DNA from: Bacteroides sp.
GTDB taxonomy: Bacteria > Bacillota > Clostridia > Oscillospirales > Acutalibacteraceae
Direction of reading: 5' to 3'
DNA length: 64,000 nucleotides
Assembly: GCA_023665085.1 (NCBI GenBank)
Contig: JAMPEQ010000003.1
Location: forward strand, 1 to 64,000
A program made the translations under genes and the position numbers. Positions within the stretch are counted from its first letter, which is position 1, and every line of letters starts with the position of its first letter. The notes below the pieces were generated by a model that saw nothing but the letters and a program-made list of their open reading frames with translations, was not told the origin of the DNA and made no database searches. This document shows positions 9,897-17,653 of this stretch, piece by piece.

Positions 9897-10448
9897 CTAT
9901 TGCCTAGAAGATTTTATATATTTTCTCAGTTGTATTCTAAAAGAGATAAAGTTTATCAAATAAACGATCGCTAATACTATATATATTATAAATATGATTT
10001 TTCCCACTTCATTATTGTTATGGCTTTGAATAAATAGCTGAGGAATAATTATACCCATAAAAATAATGATCAGAGGTACTATTCGTCCTTTATAAACACG
10101 CTTCATCATGTCAATTCTTGAGTTTTCATCACAGAAAATTTCTTCTTTACCGTTAGGCATATTAGAAATAGGCTTTCTGAAATAACTATATCCAACAAAA
10201 TCCTGTAAGTATTCCCATCCGCAATCATTAAACATTTGAATATAATTTTCTTTGTTCAATGTATCCTTAGAATTAAAATCAAGTTGATAAATAACTTCTT
10301 CAGGCTCGCATTTTTCAAAATGATAAAGACAGAAGCCTACTTTTGTAAACTTCCAGCCATTTTGGTGCTGTTTTTGCAGATATTCCTGTTCTTTTTTCCA
10401 CTCGCACACACTAAAAAATTTAAAAGTAATCTTTTTATTACTATTCAA
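9897..10448 (-). CDS. DUF2812 membrane protein
   Basis: Membrane protein of unknown function. An N-terminal soluble part shows the DUF2812 pattern (FKFFSVCEWKKEQEYL, GWKFTKVGFCLYHFEKCEP, YIQMFNDCGWEYLQDFVGYSYFRK). Two C-terminal membrane helices follow (about 122-140 and 150-170). DUF2812 genes are commonly paired with PadR-type regulators and thought to be controlled by them. That pairing is seen here: its start overlaps the padR stop by 8 nt, implying translational coupling. Confidence 0.8.
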   Translation of the reverse strand: MNSNKKITFKFFSVCEWKKEQEYLQKQHQNGWKFTKVGFCLYHFEKCEPEEVIYQLDFNSKDTLNKENYIQMFNDCGWEYLQDFVGYSYFRKPISNMPNGKEEIFCDENSRIDMMKRVYKGRIVPLIIIFMGIIIPQLFIQSHNNNEVGKIIFIIYIVLAIVYLINFISFRIQLRKYIKSSRQ

Positions 10449-10764
10449 AAATATTCACCTCGTTTATGTTTTTGTATAAACGCTTTATACGTTTTACTTC
10501 TAACTCTAATATTTCTTTTCCTAAGTTGGTTATTATATAGATTTTTCTTTTGTTTTCTTCGCGCATAAATTTTATTAAACCATCTTTTTCCATTTTTGAC
10601 AGACTTCCGTACATTGTTCCTGGGCTTATGATGATTTCATTATTTGTCAGTTCCTGAACTTTTCGTACAATTCCGTAGCCATGATTTTCTTCGCATAGGC
10701 ACAGAAGAATATAAAATCCTGTTTCTGTCATAGGAATATATACTTTTTTTATATGAAAATCCAT
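10441..10764 (-). CDS. PadR-family transcriptional regulator
   Basis: Small winged-helix repressor of 107 residues. The PadR fold is visible in LLCLCEENHGYGIVRKVQ and IISPGTMYGSLSKMEKDGLI, followed by the wing REENKRKIYIITNLGKEIL and a C-terminal dimerisation helix. GGAGAATGAT precedes the ATG. A 7-bp inverted repeat overlaps its predicted transcription start, so it probably represses itself and the DUF2812 gene. The inducing ligand is unknown. Confidence 0.88.
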   Translation of the reverse strand: MDFHIKKVYIPMTETGFYILLCLCEENHGYGIVRKVQELTNNEIIISPGTMYGSLSKMEKDGLIKFMREENKRKIYIITNLGKEILELEVKRIKRLYKNINEVNIFE

Positions 10765-10785
10765 ATCATTCTCCTATGTAAATAA

Positions 10786-10804
10786 TATATCGCACCTCGA
10801 TATA
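10786..10804. promoter_or_regulatory. Probable PadR operator
   Basis: Inverted repeat TATATCG-CACCT-CGATATA just downstream of the minus-strand -10 box, where a bound repressor would block initiation. Assignment to PadR rests on position and symmetry. Confidence 0.55.
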
Positions 10805-10807
10805 AAA

Positions 10808-10836
10808 AGTATAACACTGCGATGTATATTTGTCAA
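10808..10836 (-). promoter_or_regulatory. Sigma-A promoter for padR-DUF2812
   Basis: Minus strand TTGACA, 17-bp spacer, TATACT, about 45 nt upstream of the padR start. Confidence 0.85.
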
Positions 10837-10853
10837 CATGAAAAATTGCCCTG

Positions 10854-10882
10854 TTGCTTTTTATTCACTTGTATGATATAGT
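10854..10882 (+). promoter_or_regulatory. Promoter for the GH25 gene
   Basis: TTGCTT, 17-bp spacer, TATAGT, 50 nt upstream of the lysozyme-like gene and divergent from the padR promoter. Confidence 0.6.
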
Positions 10883-10932
10883 GCTAATATATATGTTTTA
10901 TATCTGCTTATAACTGAAAGGTAATAGATTTT

Positions 10933-12384
10933 ATGAAGAGATTTTTGAGTGTGCTGTTATCACTTGTTTTAATAATTTCATCATTTTTAGTTGTTGATAT
11001 TTCTGTATTTGCAGTTCAGCAGAGCTTCGGCATAGATATTTCTGAATGGGATGAGAATTTTGATTTGAAGTCCTCTAAGGCTGACGGAAATGATTTTGTT
11101 ATGATTCGCCTTGGATATTATAATCATTTAGACAAATATTTTGAGAAGAATGTTGAAAAGGCTTATAATGAAAAGATGAATTTTGGTGTTTATCTGTACA
11201 GCTATGCCTATGATATGGAAGAGGCACAGGTTGAGGCTGATTTTGTTATTGATACATTAGCAAATCTTGACAGCAAGTACTTAGAATATATGACACTTCC
11301 TGTTGCTTATGATTTGGAAGAGCAAAAGATGAGCGAAAAATGTACTAAGAAACAGATTACTAATCAGATGGTGCTGTTTTGTGATGCTGTTAAAGATGCA
11401 GGTTATACACCAATGGTGTATGCAAATCAAAACTGGTTTAAGAATTATATTGATATTAACACAGCATTTTCAAAAGGATATAAGCTGTGGTATGCATACT
11501 ATCCATCCTCAGCACCTAAGTTTACTTCTCAGGCTGAGATAGGTGATACCGGTATAGCTGCAGACATGTGGCAGTATAGTACTACAAATGAAACTCTTGA
11601 TAAAAATGTAATGTATCCATCTATGAAATGTGACGGTCATACATATGATGACAGCACAGTTAATCCAACCTGTACCTCAAAGGGATATGTTTTGCATAAG
11701 TGCAGTAAATGCGGTTATTTTTATAAGACTGATTTTAAAAATACAATTGCTCATAAATATAAAGATTACACAACAAACGCAACAGTAAGTAAGAATGGAA
11801 GCATTATAACCAAGTGTTCAGTATGTGGAACAAAAAAATCAAGCAAAACTATTTATTATCCGAAAACAGTAACACTTTCAACTACAAGCTATACATACAA
11901 CGGCAAGGTAAGAAAACCGACTGTAACAGTTAAGGACAGTAAGGGTAATAAGATATCTGCAAGTAATTATACTGTTGCCTATGCAAGCGGAAGAAAGAAT
12001 GTCGGCAAGTATAATGTAACAATTAAATTTAAAGGCAGCTACAGCGGAACTGTTACAAAGACATTTACAATTAAACCGAAATCAACAAGCATATCAAAGG
12101 TGACTGCCGGAAAAAAGAAATTTACTGTAAAATGGAAAAAGCTGACTTCGCAAACAACAGGTTATCAAATACAGTATTCAACAAGCAGTAAGTTTACAGC
12201 AAAAACAACAAAAACTGTAACAGTAAGCAAGAACAAGACAACATCAAAATCTGTTTCAAAGCTTAAGGCAAAGAAAAAGTATTATGTAAGAGTCCGTACC
12301 TATAAGACTGTAAAGGTTAACGGAAAGAATACAAAGATCTATTCATCATGGTCAAAAGCAAAAACTGTGACAACCAAGAAATAA
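10933..12384 (+). CDS. Secreted GH25 lysozyme-like protein
   Basis: Predicted extracellular muramidase. A signal peptide (about 1-28, hydrophobic LLSLVLIISSFLVV) precedes a GH25 domain (about 32-230). Candidate catalytic acids are Asp35 in FGIDISEW and Asp127/Glu129 in VAYDLEE. A short Cys-pair segment (HKCSKCGYF, TKCSVCGTKK) and two Thr/Lys-rich beta-sandwich domains follow: one Ig-like (YTYNGKVRKPTVTVKD) and one fibronectin-III-like at the C-terminus. The accessory domains probably hold it to the wall or extracellular matrix. The gene is monocistronic, with its own promoter and a strong terminator. Confidence 0.85.
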   Translation: MKRFLSVLLSLVLIISSFLVVDISVFAVQQSFGIDISEWDENFDLKSSKADGNDFVMIRLGYYNHLDKYFEKNVEKAYNEKMNFGVYLYSYAYDMEEAQVEADFVIDTLANLDSKYLEYMTLPVAYDLEEQKMSEKCTKKQITNQMVLFCDAVKDAGYTPMVYANQNWFKNYIDINTAFSKGYKLWYAYYPSSAPKFTSQAEIGDTGIAADMWQYSTTNETLDKNVMYPSMKCDGHTYDDSTVNPTCTSKGYVLHKCSKCGYFYKTDFKNTIAHKYKDYTTNATVSKNGSIITKCSVCGTKKSSKTIYYPKTVTLSTTSYTYNGKVRKPTVTVKDSKGNKISASNYTVAYASGRKNVGKYNVTIKFKGSYSGTVTKTFTIKPKSTSISKVTAGKKKFTVKWKKLTSQTTGYQIQYSTSSKFTAKTTKTVTVSKNKTTSKSVSKLKAKKKYYVRVRTYKTVKVNGKNTKIYSSWSKAKTVTTKK

Positions 12385-12390
12385 AACATA

Positions 12391-12442
12391 AAACGGATTA
12401 GCCTGAACTGAGTTATATCTCAGCTAAGGCTAATCCGTTTTT
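12391..12442. terminator. Bidirectional terminator
   Basis: 14-bp stem AAACGGATTAGCCT / AGGCTAATCCGTTT, with an inner CTGAG / CTCAG stem and T-run. It separates the GH25 gene from the convergent anti-sigma-like gene. Confidence 0.9.
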
Positions 12443-12460
12443 AGATGTTAGAATTGTATT

Positions 12461-13426
12461 TTAATTCTCAAAATGCATATATCCGTCACTATCAAAGTAT
12501 AGATTAAGGCTTGCAGTTTTTACAGTTCCGTCATTAAATTCAACTGTAAAAGTGATTGTATCTTTAATTTCAGACAAATCAAAGTCCGGATTATTTCCGA
12601 TAGTATCATATAGCAATTCCAATGAAGGTTGCCATTGGATATGATATCCTTTGTTTACTTCATGCTTTGTTCCGCCTGCATATAATCCGTCTTTCTGACT
12701 TCTGCGAAGCTCATCACCTGTTATTTGAAATTCATGTCCCCAGCCACGAAAATCAAGAGAGTCCTGATCTGTATCAACATGATTCTCGTCAAAATAATCG
12801 TCCTGAGACATTTCTATCATTTTTTCTCTTTGACCTAGGTAGTCAAATTCAATATAACCATATTTGCTTGTGTTTTCGACCTTAAATGATTTAACCTTTG
12901 AATAATCATCAAGATTTAATGCAAAAGAGCCTGCCCTGACTGTATATAGAGTGGCTGTTTCCTCATTGTCAGCGTTATAGCAGTCATGTCCACCTTCACC
13001 TGAAAGACTGGCTGCAAATCCTTTATTTCCGAGTCTTTCGAGTTCATCATATAATTTATCATAATCAGATCTCCACCTTTTTTTTGCACTTTCCGCTTTC
13101 TTTATGTCATCTTTCGGTGCAATATAGAGAGAATAGAATAATTCCTGCTCATTTTCGCTGCCTATTTTAATATAATCTCCCGTCGATGCATAGGCAATAA
13201 GTACGCCAAGTTCCTTATTTGAATTGCTTTTTTGTAAAGCATAGTTTGTACCAAAGCCACCTCCCACTAAAATTGCTAAGGCAAGTGCAGCCACAGCAAG
13301 ACGTTTAAAGTTTATGCTGAATTTATGTTTGTTTTTTTGTGCCATATTCATTACCCCTTCAATAGATTCGTCAGACGGACGAATCTGAGAATAAGTTTTT
13401 TTGTAATTTTCAAAATTTTTATTCAT
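12461..13426 (-). CDS. Anti-sigma-factor-like membrane protein
   Basis: Probable membrane-bound partner of the ECF sigma factor encoded just upstream. A cytoplasmic N-terminus of about 40 residues is followed by one membrane helix (LAVAALALAILVGGGFGTNYAL, about 43-64) and an extracellular domain of about 255 residues rich in acidic and aromatic residues, with no motif I recognise. Its start overlaps the sigma gene stop by 8 nt, as expected for a coupled sigma/anti-sigma pair. No zinc-binding HxxxCxxC motif of the ZAS class is present, so the role is inferred from context. Confidence 0.7.
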   Translation of the reverse strand: MNKNFENYKKTYSQIRPSDESIEGVMNMAQKNKHKFSINFKRLAVAALALAILVGGGFGTNYALQKSNSNKELGVLIAYASTGDYIKIGSENEQELFYSLYIAPKDDIKKAESAKKRWRSDYDKLYDELERLGNKGFAASLSGEGGHDCYNADNEETATLYTVRAGSFALNLDDYSKVKSFKVENTSKYGYIEFDYLGQREKMIEMSQDDYFDENHVDTDQDSLDFRGWGHEFQITGDELRRSQKDGLYAGGTKHEVNKGYHIQWQPSLELLYDTIGNNPDFDLSEIKDTITFTVEFNDGTVKTASLNLYFDSDGYMHFEN

Positions 13427-13898
13427 TTATCCATTCATCCCCTAACTTTATTTTTAGTTTTTTTCTTGAACGATGCAGCAGTGATTTTATTGTTGACTCT
13501 TTTATATTTAAGAGTTTAGATATTTCTTTGACTGACATATCTTCATAATAAAACATATGTACTACAATTCGTTCCTTTTTCGGCAGTGAAGAAACTGCAT
13601 TGAATAAGTCTATATTGAAATATTGGTCACAGCATGAAATATCAACAGCCTCATCAAGCGGAGAATTTTTTCTGAAAGACAGTCTAAAAATATCTTTGCA
13701 TGCATTGATACAGACTTTTATCAGCCATTTGTCCATGTGCTCATGGCTTTCAAAAGTAATTTTGCTGTTCCATAATTTCATGAAAGTTTCCTGCATAATA
13801 TCTTCAGCATCATGCTGATTTTTCATATATGAAAGAGCAATCAGAAATATTCGATGATTATTTCTTTTTACAGCCGATATATATTCATTCTCTGTCAT
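13419..13898 (-). CDS. ECF-type RNA polymerase sigma factor
   Basis: Alternative sigma factor of 159 residues. Region 2 is visible in IFLIALSYMKNQHDAEDIMQETFMKLW (about 15-41), and region 4 in SLPKKERIVVHMFYYEDMSVKEISKLLNIKESTIKSLLHRSRKKLK (about 103-150). The open frame extends upstream to 14036, but GGAGGTGAAGAA directly before ATG 13898 fixes the start at MTENEYISAV. A promoter of ECF type lies 39-64 nt upstream, so the gene probably activates itself. It is coupled to the downstream anti-sigma-like gene. Confidence 0.88.
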   Translation of the reverse strand: MTENEYISAVKRNNHRIFLIALSYMKNQHDAEDIMQETFMKLWNSKITFESHEHMDKWLIKVCINACKDIFRLSFRKNSPLDEAVDISCCDQYFNIDLFNAVSSLPKKERIVVHMFYYEDMSVKEISKLLNIKESTIKSLLHRSRKKLKIKLGDEWINE

Positions 13899-13936
13899 TT
13901 CTTCACCTCCCTGTTGAAAGGTCCTTTCACTATAAT

Positions 13937-13962
13937 TACGTATGAAAGAGGAAAAAGGTTGC
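13937..13962 (-). promoter_or_regulatory. Probable ECF sigma autoregulatory promoter
   Basis: Minus strand GCAACC, 16-bp T-rich spacer, CGTA. This matches the general AAC-N16-CGT layout of ECF promoters of the SigW/SigM kind. Confidence 0.6.
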
Positions 13963-14135
13963 ATGTATTTTAAAATTCTATAACAATTTGTGAAATATAA
14001 TGATATTGGCATAATTATAACATGTTTTATATGCAAAGCCTATGATTTGAGGTTTTTTGGGTTTCTACTTTTATTCTACCTGAATTTTATTGATTAAAAA
14101 CTGCCATTTTGCTATACTTTCGTTGAGGTGATCAG

Positions 14136-15416
14136 ATGGATTATTACAAATTTGGAAATACTCTTTGTAAACTTAGAGAAGAGCATAATTTAACTCAGAA
14201 AGAGCTGGCGAAAATTCTTGATGTTTCTGACAAAGCAGTATCAAAGTGGGAAAACGGACAGGCAATACCGCGAATGGAAACTCTTGAAAAAATTGCAGAT
14301 ACTCTTGAAACTTCTGTTGAAGAGTTGATTATAATAAGTAAAGATAATTCAAAAAGAGTTTATATTGTTAATAACTATGCCGAGGTTACGCATATAGAAA
14401 TTGACGGAGAGCTTTACAGTATTAAAGGAGACGAGGGAAAATGGATAGAGCTTAATCCGTCTTTAAGTGAGCATATAGTTACTGTCAGCGGTGAGTTTTC
14501 TGTGAATATTGATGATATTACTGAAAAGGGGAAGAATTTTAAAGACAAGCTGATAAACTTCGGTATAAAAAAAGTAACAAAATATGCTCAGAAATTAGTT
14601 GAAAATTGTATTCTTCATGCCGAATGTACATATTGCCTGACAGATATAGAAAATGAAAGTAATATTGAAATTGTTTTTGATGGATTTTCTATTGGTGATA
14701 AAGCGTGGATTTGTGAGGATGTTGTAATCGGATATCCAAAGATTAATGTCAAAGGCGGAAACACATGTCTAATAAGTGCTGTAGGAAAGAACAGCAAAGA
14801 ATTTTTGAGACACAAGAAGAAACTTGCTATGGTAAGTGAACTTGGAATAGACATTCCGATGATGATTATGGCCTTCCCGTTTAGAATGGCTTATTTTAAA
14901 AGTATCTGCAAGCCTCAAAAACTTAAAGATTATATAAATAAAGCAGATTATTATAATGAAAAATATGACAGAAAAGAAGAAAAACGCAAGAAGAGAAAAC
15001 ATCCTTTTTTTAAATCACTTTTTATAGTAATATTTTTTATTGCCGCTTTTTTTGCTGTTGATTTTGCAGGTGATGTAATGAATGTTGAAACTGAAAAGCC
15101 TGCACTTGTTTCTGCCGACTACAGCAGTATTGAGCTGTTCAGAGATGAGTATGCAAGAATTGAACAAATGCCTTTTGATGCAATTCCCGCAAAGGAATTC
15201 GGTATTGAAACATGGTATGATGCAAGGCTTGACGGTATGTCAAAGCTTGATCAGACACTTTCAGAGAATAAGGTAACTATTTTTGAAGATACTCACGGCA
15301 AAAAGTATCTTTGGCTGGTTTGTAATTACACAGATAATATATATAATGACGATGGAGAGTATAAGGAGTTTAAAGACTTTGATAATCCTATGGTATATGA
15401 AATTATAGAAGCGTAA
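14136..15416 (+). CDS. XRE-family regulator with membrane anchor
   Basis: An N-terminal helix-turn-helix of the XRE/Cro type (LREEHNLTQKELAKILDVSDKAVSKWENG, about 13-41) is followed by a soluble region of about 220 residues. Then come a very basic stretch (DRKEEKRKKRKHPFFK), one membrane helix (SLFIVIFFIAAFFAVDFAG, about 292-310) and an extracytoplasmic tail of about 115 residues. It may couple an external signal to DNA binding; its targets are unknown. It is transcribed alone, divergent from the sigma operon. The CtsR operator palindrome follows its stop and may also end its transcript. Confidence 0.75.
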   Translation: MDYYKFGNTLCKLREEHNLTQKELAKILDVSDKAVSKWENGQAIPRMETLEKIADTLETSVEELIIISKDNSKRVYIVNNYAEVTHIEIDGELYSIKGDEGKWIELNPSLSEHIVTVSGEFSVNIDDITEKGKNFKDKLINFGIKKVTKYAQKLVENCILHAECTYCLTDIENESNIEIVFDGFSIGDKAWICEDVVIGYPKINVKGGNTCLISAVGKNSKEFLRHKKKLAMVSELGIDIPMMIMAFPFRMAYFKSICKPQKLKDYINKADYYNEKYDRKEEKRKKRKHPFFKSLFIVIFFIAAFFAVDFAGDVMNVETEKPALVSADYSSIELFRDEYARIEQMPFDAIPAKEFGIETWYDARLDGMSKLDQTLSENKVTIFEDTHGKKYLWLVCNYTDNIYNDDGEYKEFKDFDNPMVYEIIEA

Positions 15417-15452
15417 AATTGATTTTTTGTTTATAATAAGTATAAAACAATA

Positions 15453-15496
15453 AAGGTCAGAAAAAGTCAAAAAATATCTTGACTTTTTCTGACCTT
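15453..15496. promoter_or_regulatory. CtsR operator, palindromic pair
   Basis: Two perfect 17-bp inverted copies, AAGGTCAGAAAAAGTCA and TGACTTTTTCTGACCTT, separated by 10 bp. Each contains the GGTCA/AGTCA heptad pair of CtsR sites. The second copy overlaps the -35 box. Confidence 0.8.
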
Positions 15497-15507
15497 TGTG
15501 CTATTCT
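15479..15507 (+). promoter_or_regulatory. ctsR operon promoter
   Basis: TTGACT, 17-bp spacer, TATTCT. It lies between two CtsR operators, so repressor binding should block polymerase. Confidence 0.75.
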
Positions 15508-15515
15508 AACGATAG

Positions 15516-15540
15516 AAGGTCAAAGAAAGTCAAAGTCAAA
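15516..15540 (+). promoter_or_regulatory. CtsR operator, downstream site
   Basis: GGTCAAAGAAAGTCAAA matches the CtsR heptad-repeat consensus closely. A third AGTCAAA half-site follows directly. Confidence 0.85.
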
Positions 15541-15597
15541 TAAAAAATTGCTCTTTGATTACCGACGTATTGACCTATAGTATAAGGAAGTGATGAA

Positions 15598-16047
15598 GTG
15601 AAGCTAAGTGATGTTATTGCTGATATGATACTTGATATGTTTGATGATGACACACCGACAATTCAAATTCAAAGAAATGATTTGGCTGAGCGTATAGGTT
15701 GTGTTCCAAGTCAGATTAACTATGTTATAACCTCAAGATTTACACCTGAGCAGGGTTATCGTATTGAATCAAGACGCGGCGGCGGAGGATGTATAATGAT
15801 TACAAGAGCCGCCACAAAAGAAAATGCAATTGTTTCGCTGATAAACTCAATCGGTGCAGAAATTGATGAGAAAAATGCCCGAGCACACATATATAATTTG
15901 AATTATCAAAATCTTATCAGTGACAGAGCAGCAAGTATGATGCTTGCAGTTATATCTGACAGCAATTTTAAAGGACTGCCGCCAGAATTCAGAAATGCTA
16001 TAAGAGCAAGCCAGCTTAAACAGATATTGCTGGCATATATTAATTAG
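15598..16047 (+). CDS. ctsR: CtsR heat-shock repressor
   Basis: Repressor of clp genes; 149 residues. The winged-helix N-terminus is clear (ADMILDMF, LAERIGCVPSQINYVITSRFTPEQGYRIESRRGGGGCIMITR, about 30-75), including the glycine-rich wing that senses heat. The C-terminal dimerisation domain follows. The start is GTG 15598 with AAGGAAG about 8 nt upstream. It heads the operon with mcsA, mcsB and clpC, and its own operators flank the promoter. In Bacillus CtsR is inactivated by heat and cleared through ClpC. The degenerate McsB here leaves the clearing step open. Confidence 0.95.
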   Translation: MKLSDVIADMILDMFDDDTPTIQIQRNDLAERIGCVPSQINYVITSRFTPEQGYRIESRRGGGGCIMITRAATKENAIVSLINSIGAEIDEKNARAHIYNLNYQNLISDRAASMMLAVISDSNFKGLPPEFRNAIRASQLKQILLAYIN

Positions 16048-16058
16048 GAGGGATTTAT

Positions 16059-16601
16059 ATGTTATGTCAACATTGTAATCAAAATGAGGCTACTACTCAT
16101 ATAAAAAGAAATATAAACGGTCAGCGTGAAGAAATGCACCTTTGCAGTGAATGCGCAAAAGAGCTTGGTGTTATGGAGGAATTTAAAATGCCTTCAATGA
16201 GCGAATTTCTCAGTGAAAGCCTGTTTGGAAGTTTACTTGGTTCAGGTGCTTCTGCAATGAATTCTATTGCTGAAATTGAGCGCTGCAGAACCTGCGGATC
16301 ATCATTTGATGATATTGTGAACAGTGGACATATAGGATGCAGTGACTGTTATGACAAGTTCAGTGAACGTCTTGAGCCGTCTATCAGAAAAATCCACGGC
16401 AAAACAAAGCATTTAGGCAAATTTATTTCATATACTCAGCAGGATGAAAAAAAGAACAAGTTTAACAACAAGGATATAGAAAAAGAAAATCCGGTAGAAG
16501 CCTTAAAAAAGGATTTGGAACAAGCAGTTAAGGAACAGCGTTTTGAGGATGCAGCGACACTCAGAGACAAGATAAATGAGCTGGAGGGACATAATGGGTA
16601 A
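16059..16601 (+). CDS. mcsA: McsA-like zinc protein with UVR motif
   Basis: Partner protein of McsB and ClpC; 180 residues. Four CxxC pairs are visible: CQHC at residue 3, CSEC near 28, CRTC near 74 and the GCSDC segment near 90. Together they form two zinc fingers. The C-terminus has a UVR motif (VEALKKDLEQAVKEQRFEDAATLRDKINELE, about 145-176). GGAGG precedes the ATG. Its stop overlaps mcsB by 8 nt. In Bacillus McsA stimulates the McsB kinase; here that partner lacks key residues, so McsA may act mainly as a ClpC adaptor. Confidence 0.92.
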   Translation: MLCQHCNQNEATTHIKRNINGQREEMHLCSECAKELGVMEEFKMPSMSEFLSESLFGSLLGSGASAMNSIAEIERCRTCGSSFDDIVNSGHIGCSDCYDKFSERLEPSIRKIHGKTKHLGKFISYTQQDEKKNKFNNKDIEKENPVEALKKDLEQAVKEQRFEDAATLRDKINELEGHNG

Positions 16602-17607
16602 GTGGTATAACAAAGAAGGAAACAATGGTGATGTAGTAATTGCGTCAAAAATAGGGATTGCAAGAAATATCGAAAGCACACCATTTCCCTGTAAAATGAC
16701 AAATGAGCTTAGAAAATCGGTGTGCAAAAAGATTTTTGCCGCTGTACAGAACTCAAAGCTGGCAGGAGAATTTGATCTTTTTGAATTACCTTTTCTTAAA
16801 AATTATGAGAGAGCAGCGCTTTATGAGAAAGGTCTTATAAGTGCAAAAATGGCAAAACAGAATGAGTATGGTGCTGTTCTTATTTCTAAGGATGAAGATA
16901 TCAGCATAATGCTCTGTGAAGTGGATCATATCAGAATTAACGGCAGACTGATAGGGCAGGATTTAAAAGCACTTTATGCAAAGGTTGATTATATTGACAA
17001 CATATTAATTGACAATATCCGTATTGCTTTTAATGAAAATTATGGATTTTTAACCTCAAATCCTATTCATTTAGGCACAGGAATGAAAGCATCTGTTTTG
17101 CTTCATCTTCCTGCAGTGAAATCACAGAATATGATTTTATCTCTTGGCAATATGGTGAGCAAGCTGGGATTTTCTGTTAAACCTGCATTCGATGGAAATG
17201 GTGATTTATTTGAGTTGTCAAATGAAATATGCCTTGGAATCAAAGAAGAAAATGCACTTGATAATCTGGACACAATATGCAAACAGATTATTAAGCAAGA
17301 GCGTATTATAAGAGAAAATCTTACATCACTTGATGATTTTGATGACAGACTATACAGAGCTGTTGGAACATTGCAAATGGCAAGAAAAATCAGTATGCAG
17401 GAGATGTATTCTCTGTTGTCTGTTGCAAGATTAGGTATAGCAAAAGGAATTTTTGACGACAATGATAATATCAGCAACGAGCTGATGAATAAGCTGCTGT
17501 TTACTCTTGGTACTGCTTCAATTATGCAGACATCACACGAACAGCTTACATCTGATGAGGCCGATAAGCTTCGTGCAGGCTATATAAGAGAAATACTGAA
17601 GCAATAG
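16594..17607 (+). CDS. mcsB: McsB-family protein, probably kinase-dead
   Basis: Homologue of the protein arginine kinase McsB by position and by blocks such as HIRINGRLIGQDL, LGTGMKASVLLHLPAV and DRLYRAVGTLQMARKISMQE. Compared with the B. subtilis protein from memory, key residues are changed. The SSRIRLARN arginines are K19 and G21. NEED is CEVD (Val110 for the second catalytic Glu). The catalytic Cys of LTSCPTN is Asn156. The RGxYGEGSEA loop is shortened to about KPAFDGNG. Start 16594 is preferred over ATG 16576 because GGAGGG lies 5 nt upstream of it. It probably has no kinase activity and serves as an adaptor or remnant. Confidence 0.88.
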   Translation: MGKWYNKEGNNGDVVIASKIGIARNIESTPFPCKMTNELRKSVCKKIFAAVQNSKLAGEFDLFELPFLKNYERAALYEKGLISAKMAKQNEYGAVLISKDEDISIMLCEVDHIRINGRLIGQDLKALYAKVDYIDNILIDNIRIAFNENYGFLTSNPIHLGTGMKASVLLHLPAVKSQNMILSLGNMVSKLGFSVKPAFDGNGDLFELSNEICLGIKEENALDNLDTICKQIIKQERIIRENLTSLDDFDDRLYRAVGTLQMARKISMQEMYSLLSVARLGIAKGIFDDNDNISNELMNKLLFTLGTASIMQTSHEQLTSDEADKLRAGYIREILKQ

Positions 17608-17653
17608 AACAGAATAGAATATTCTATTGCTTTTAGCGGTAGGAGGTACTATT

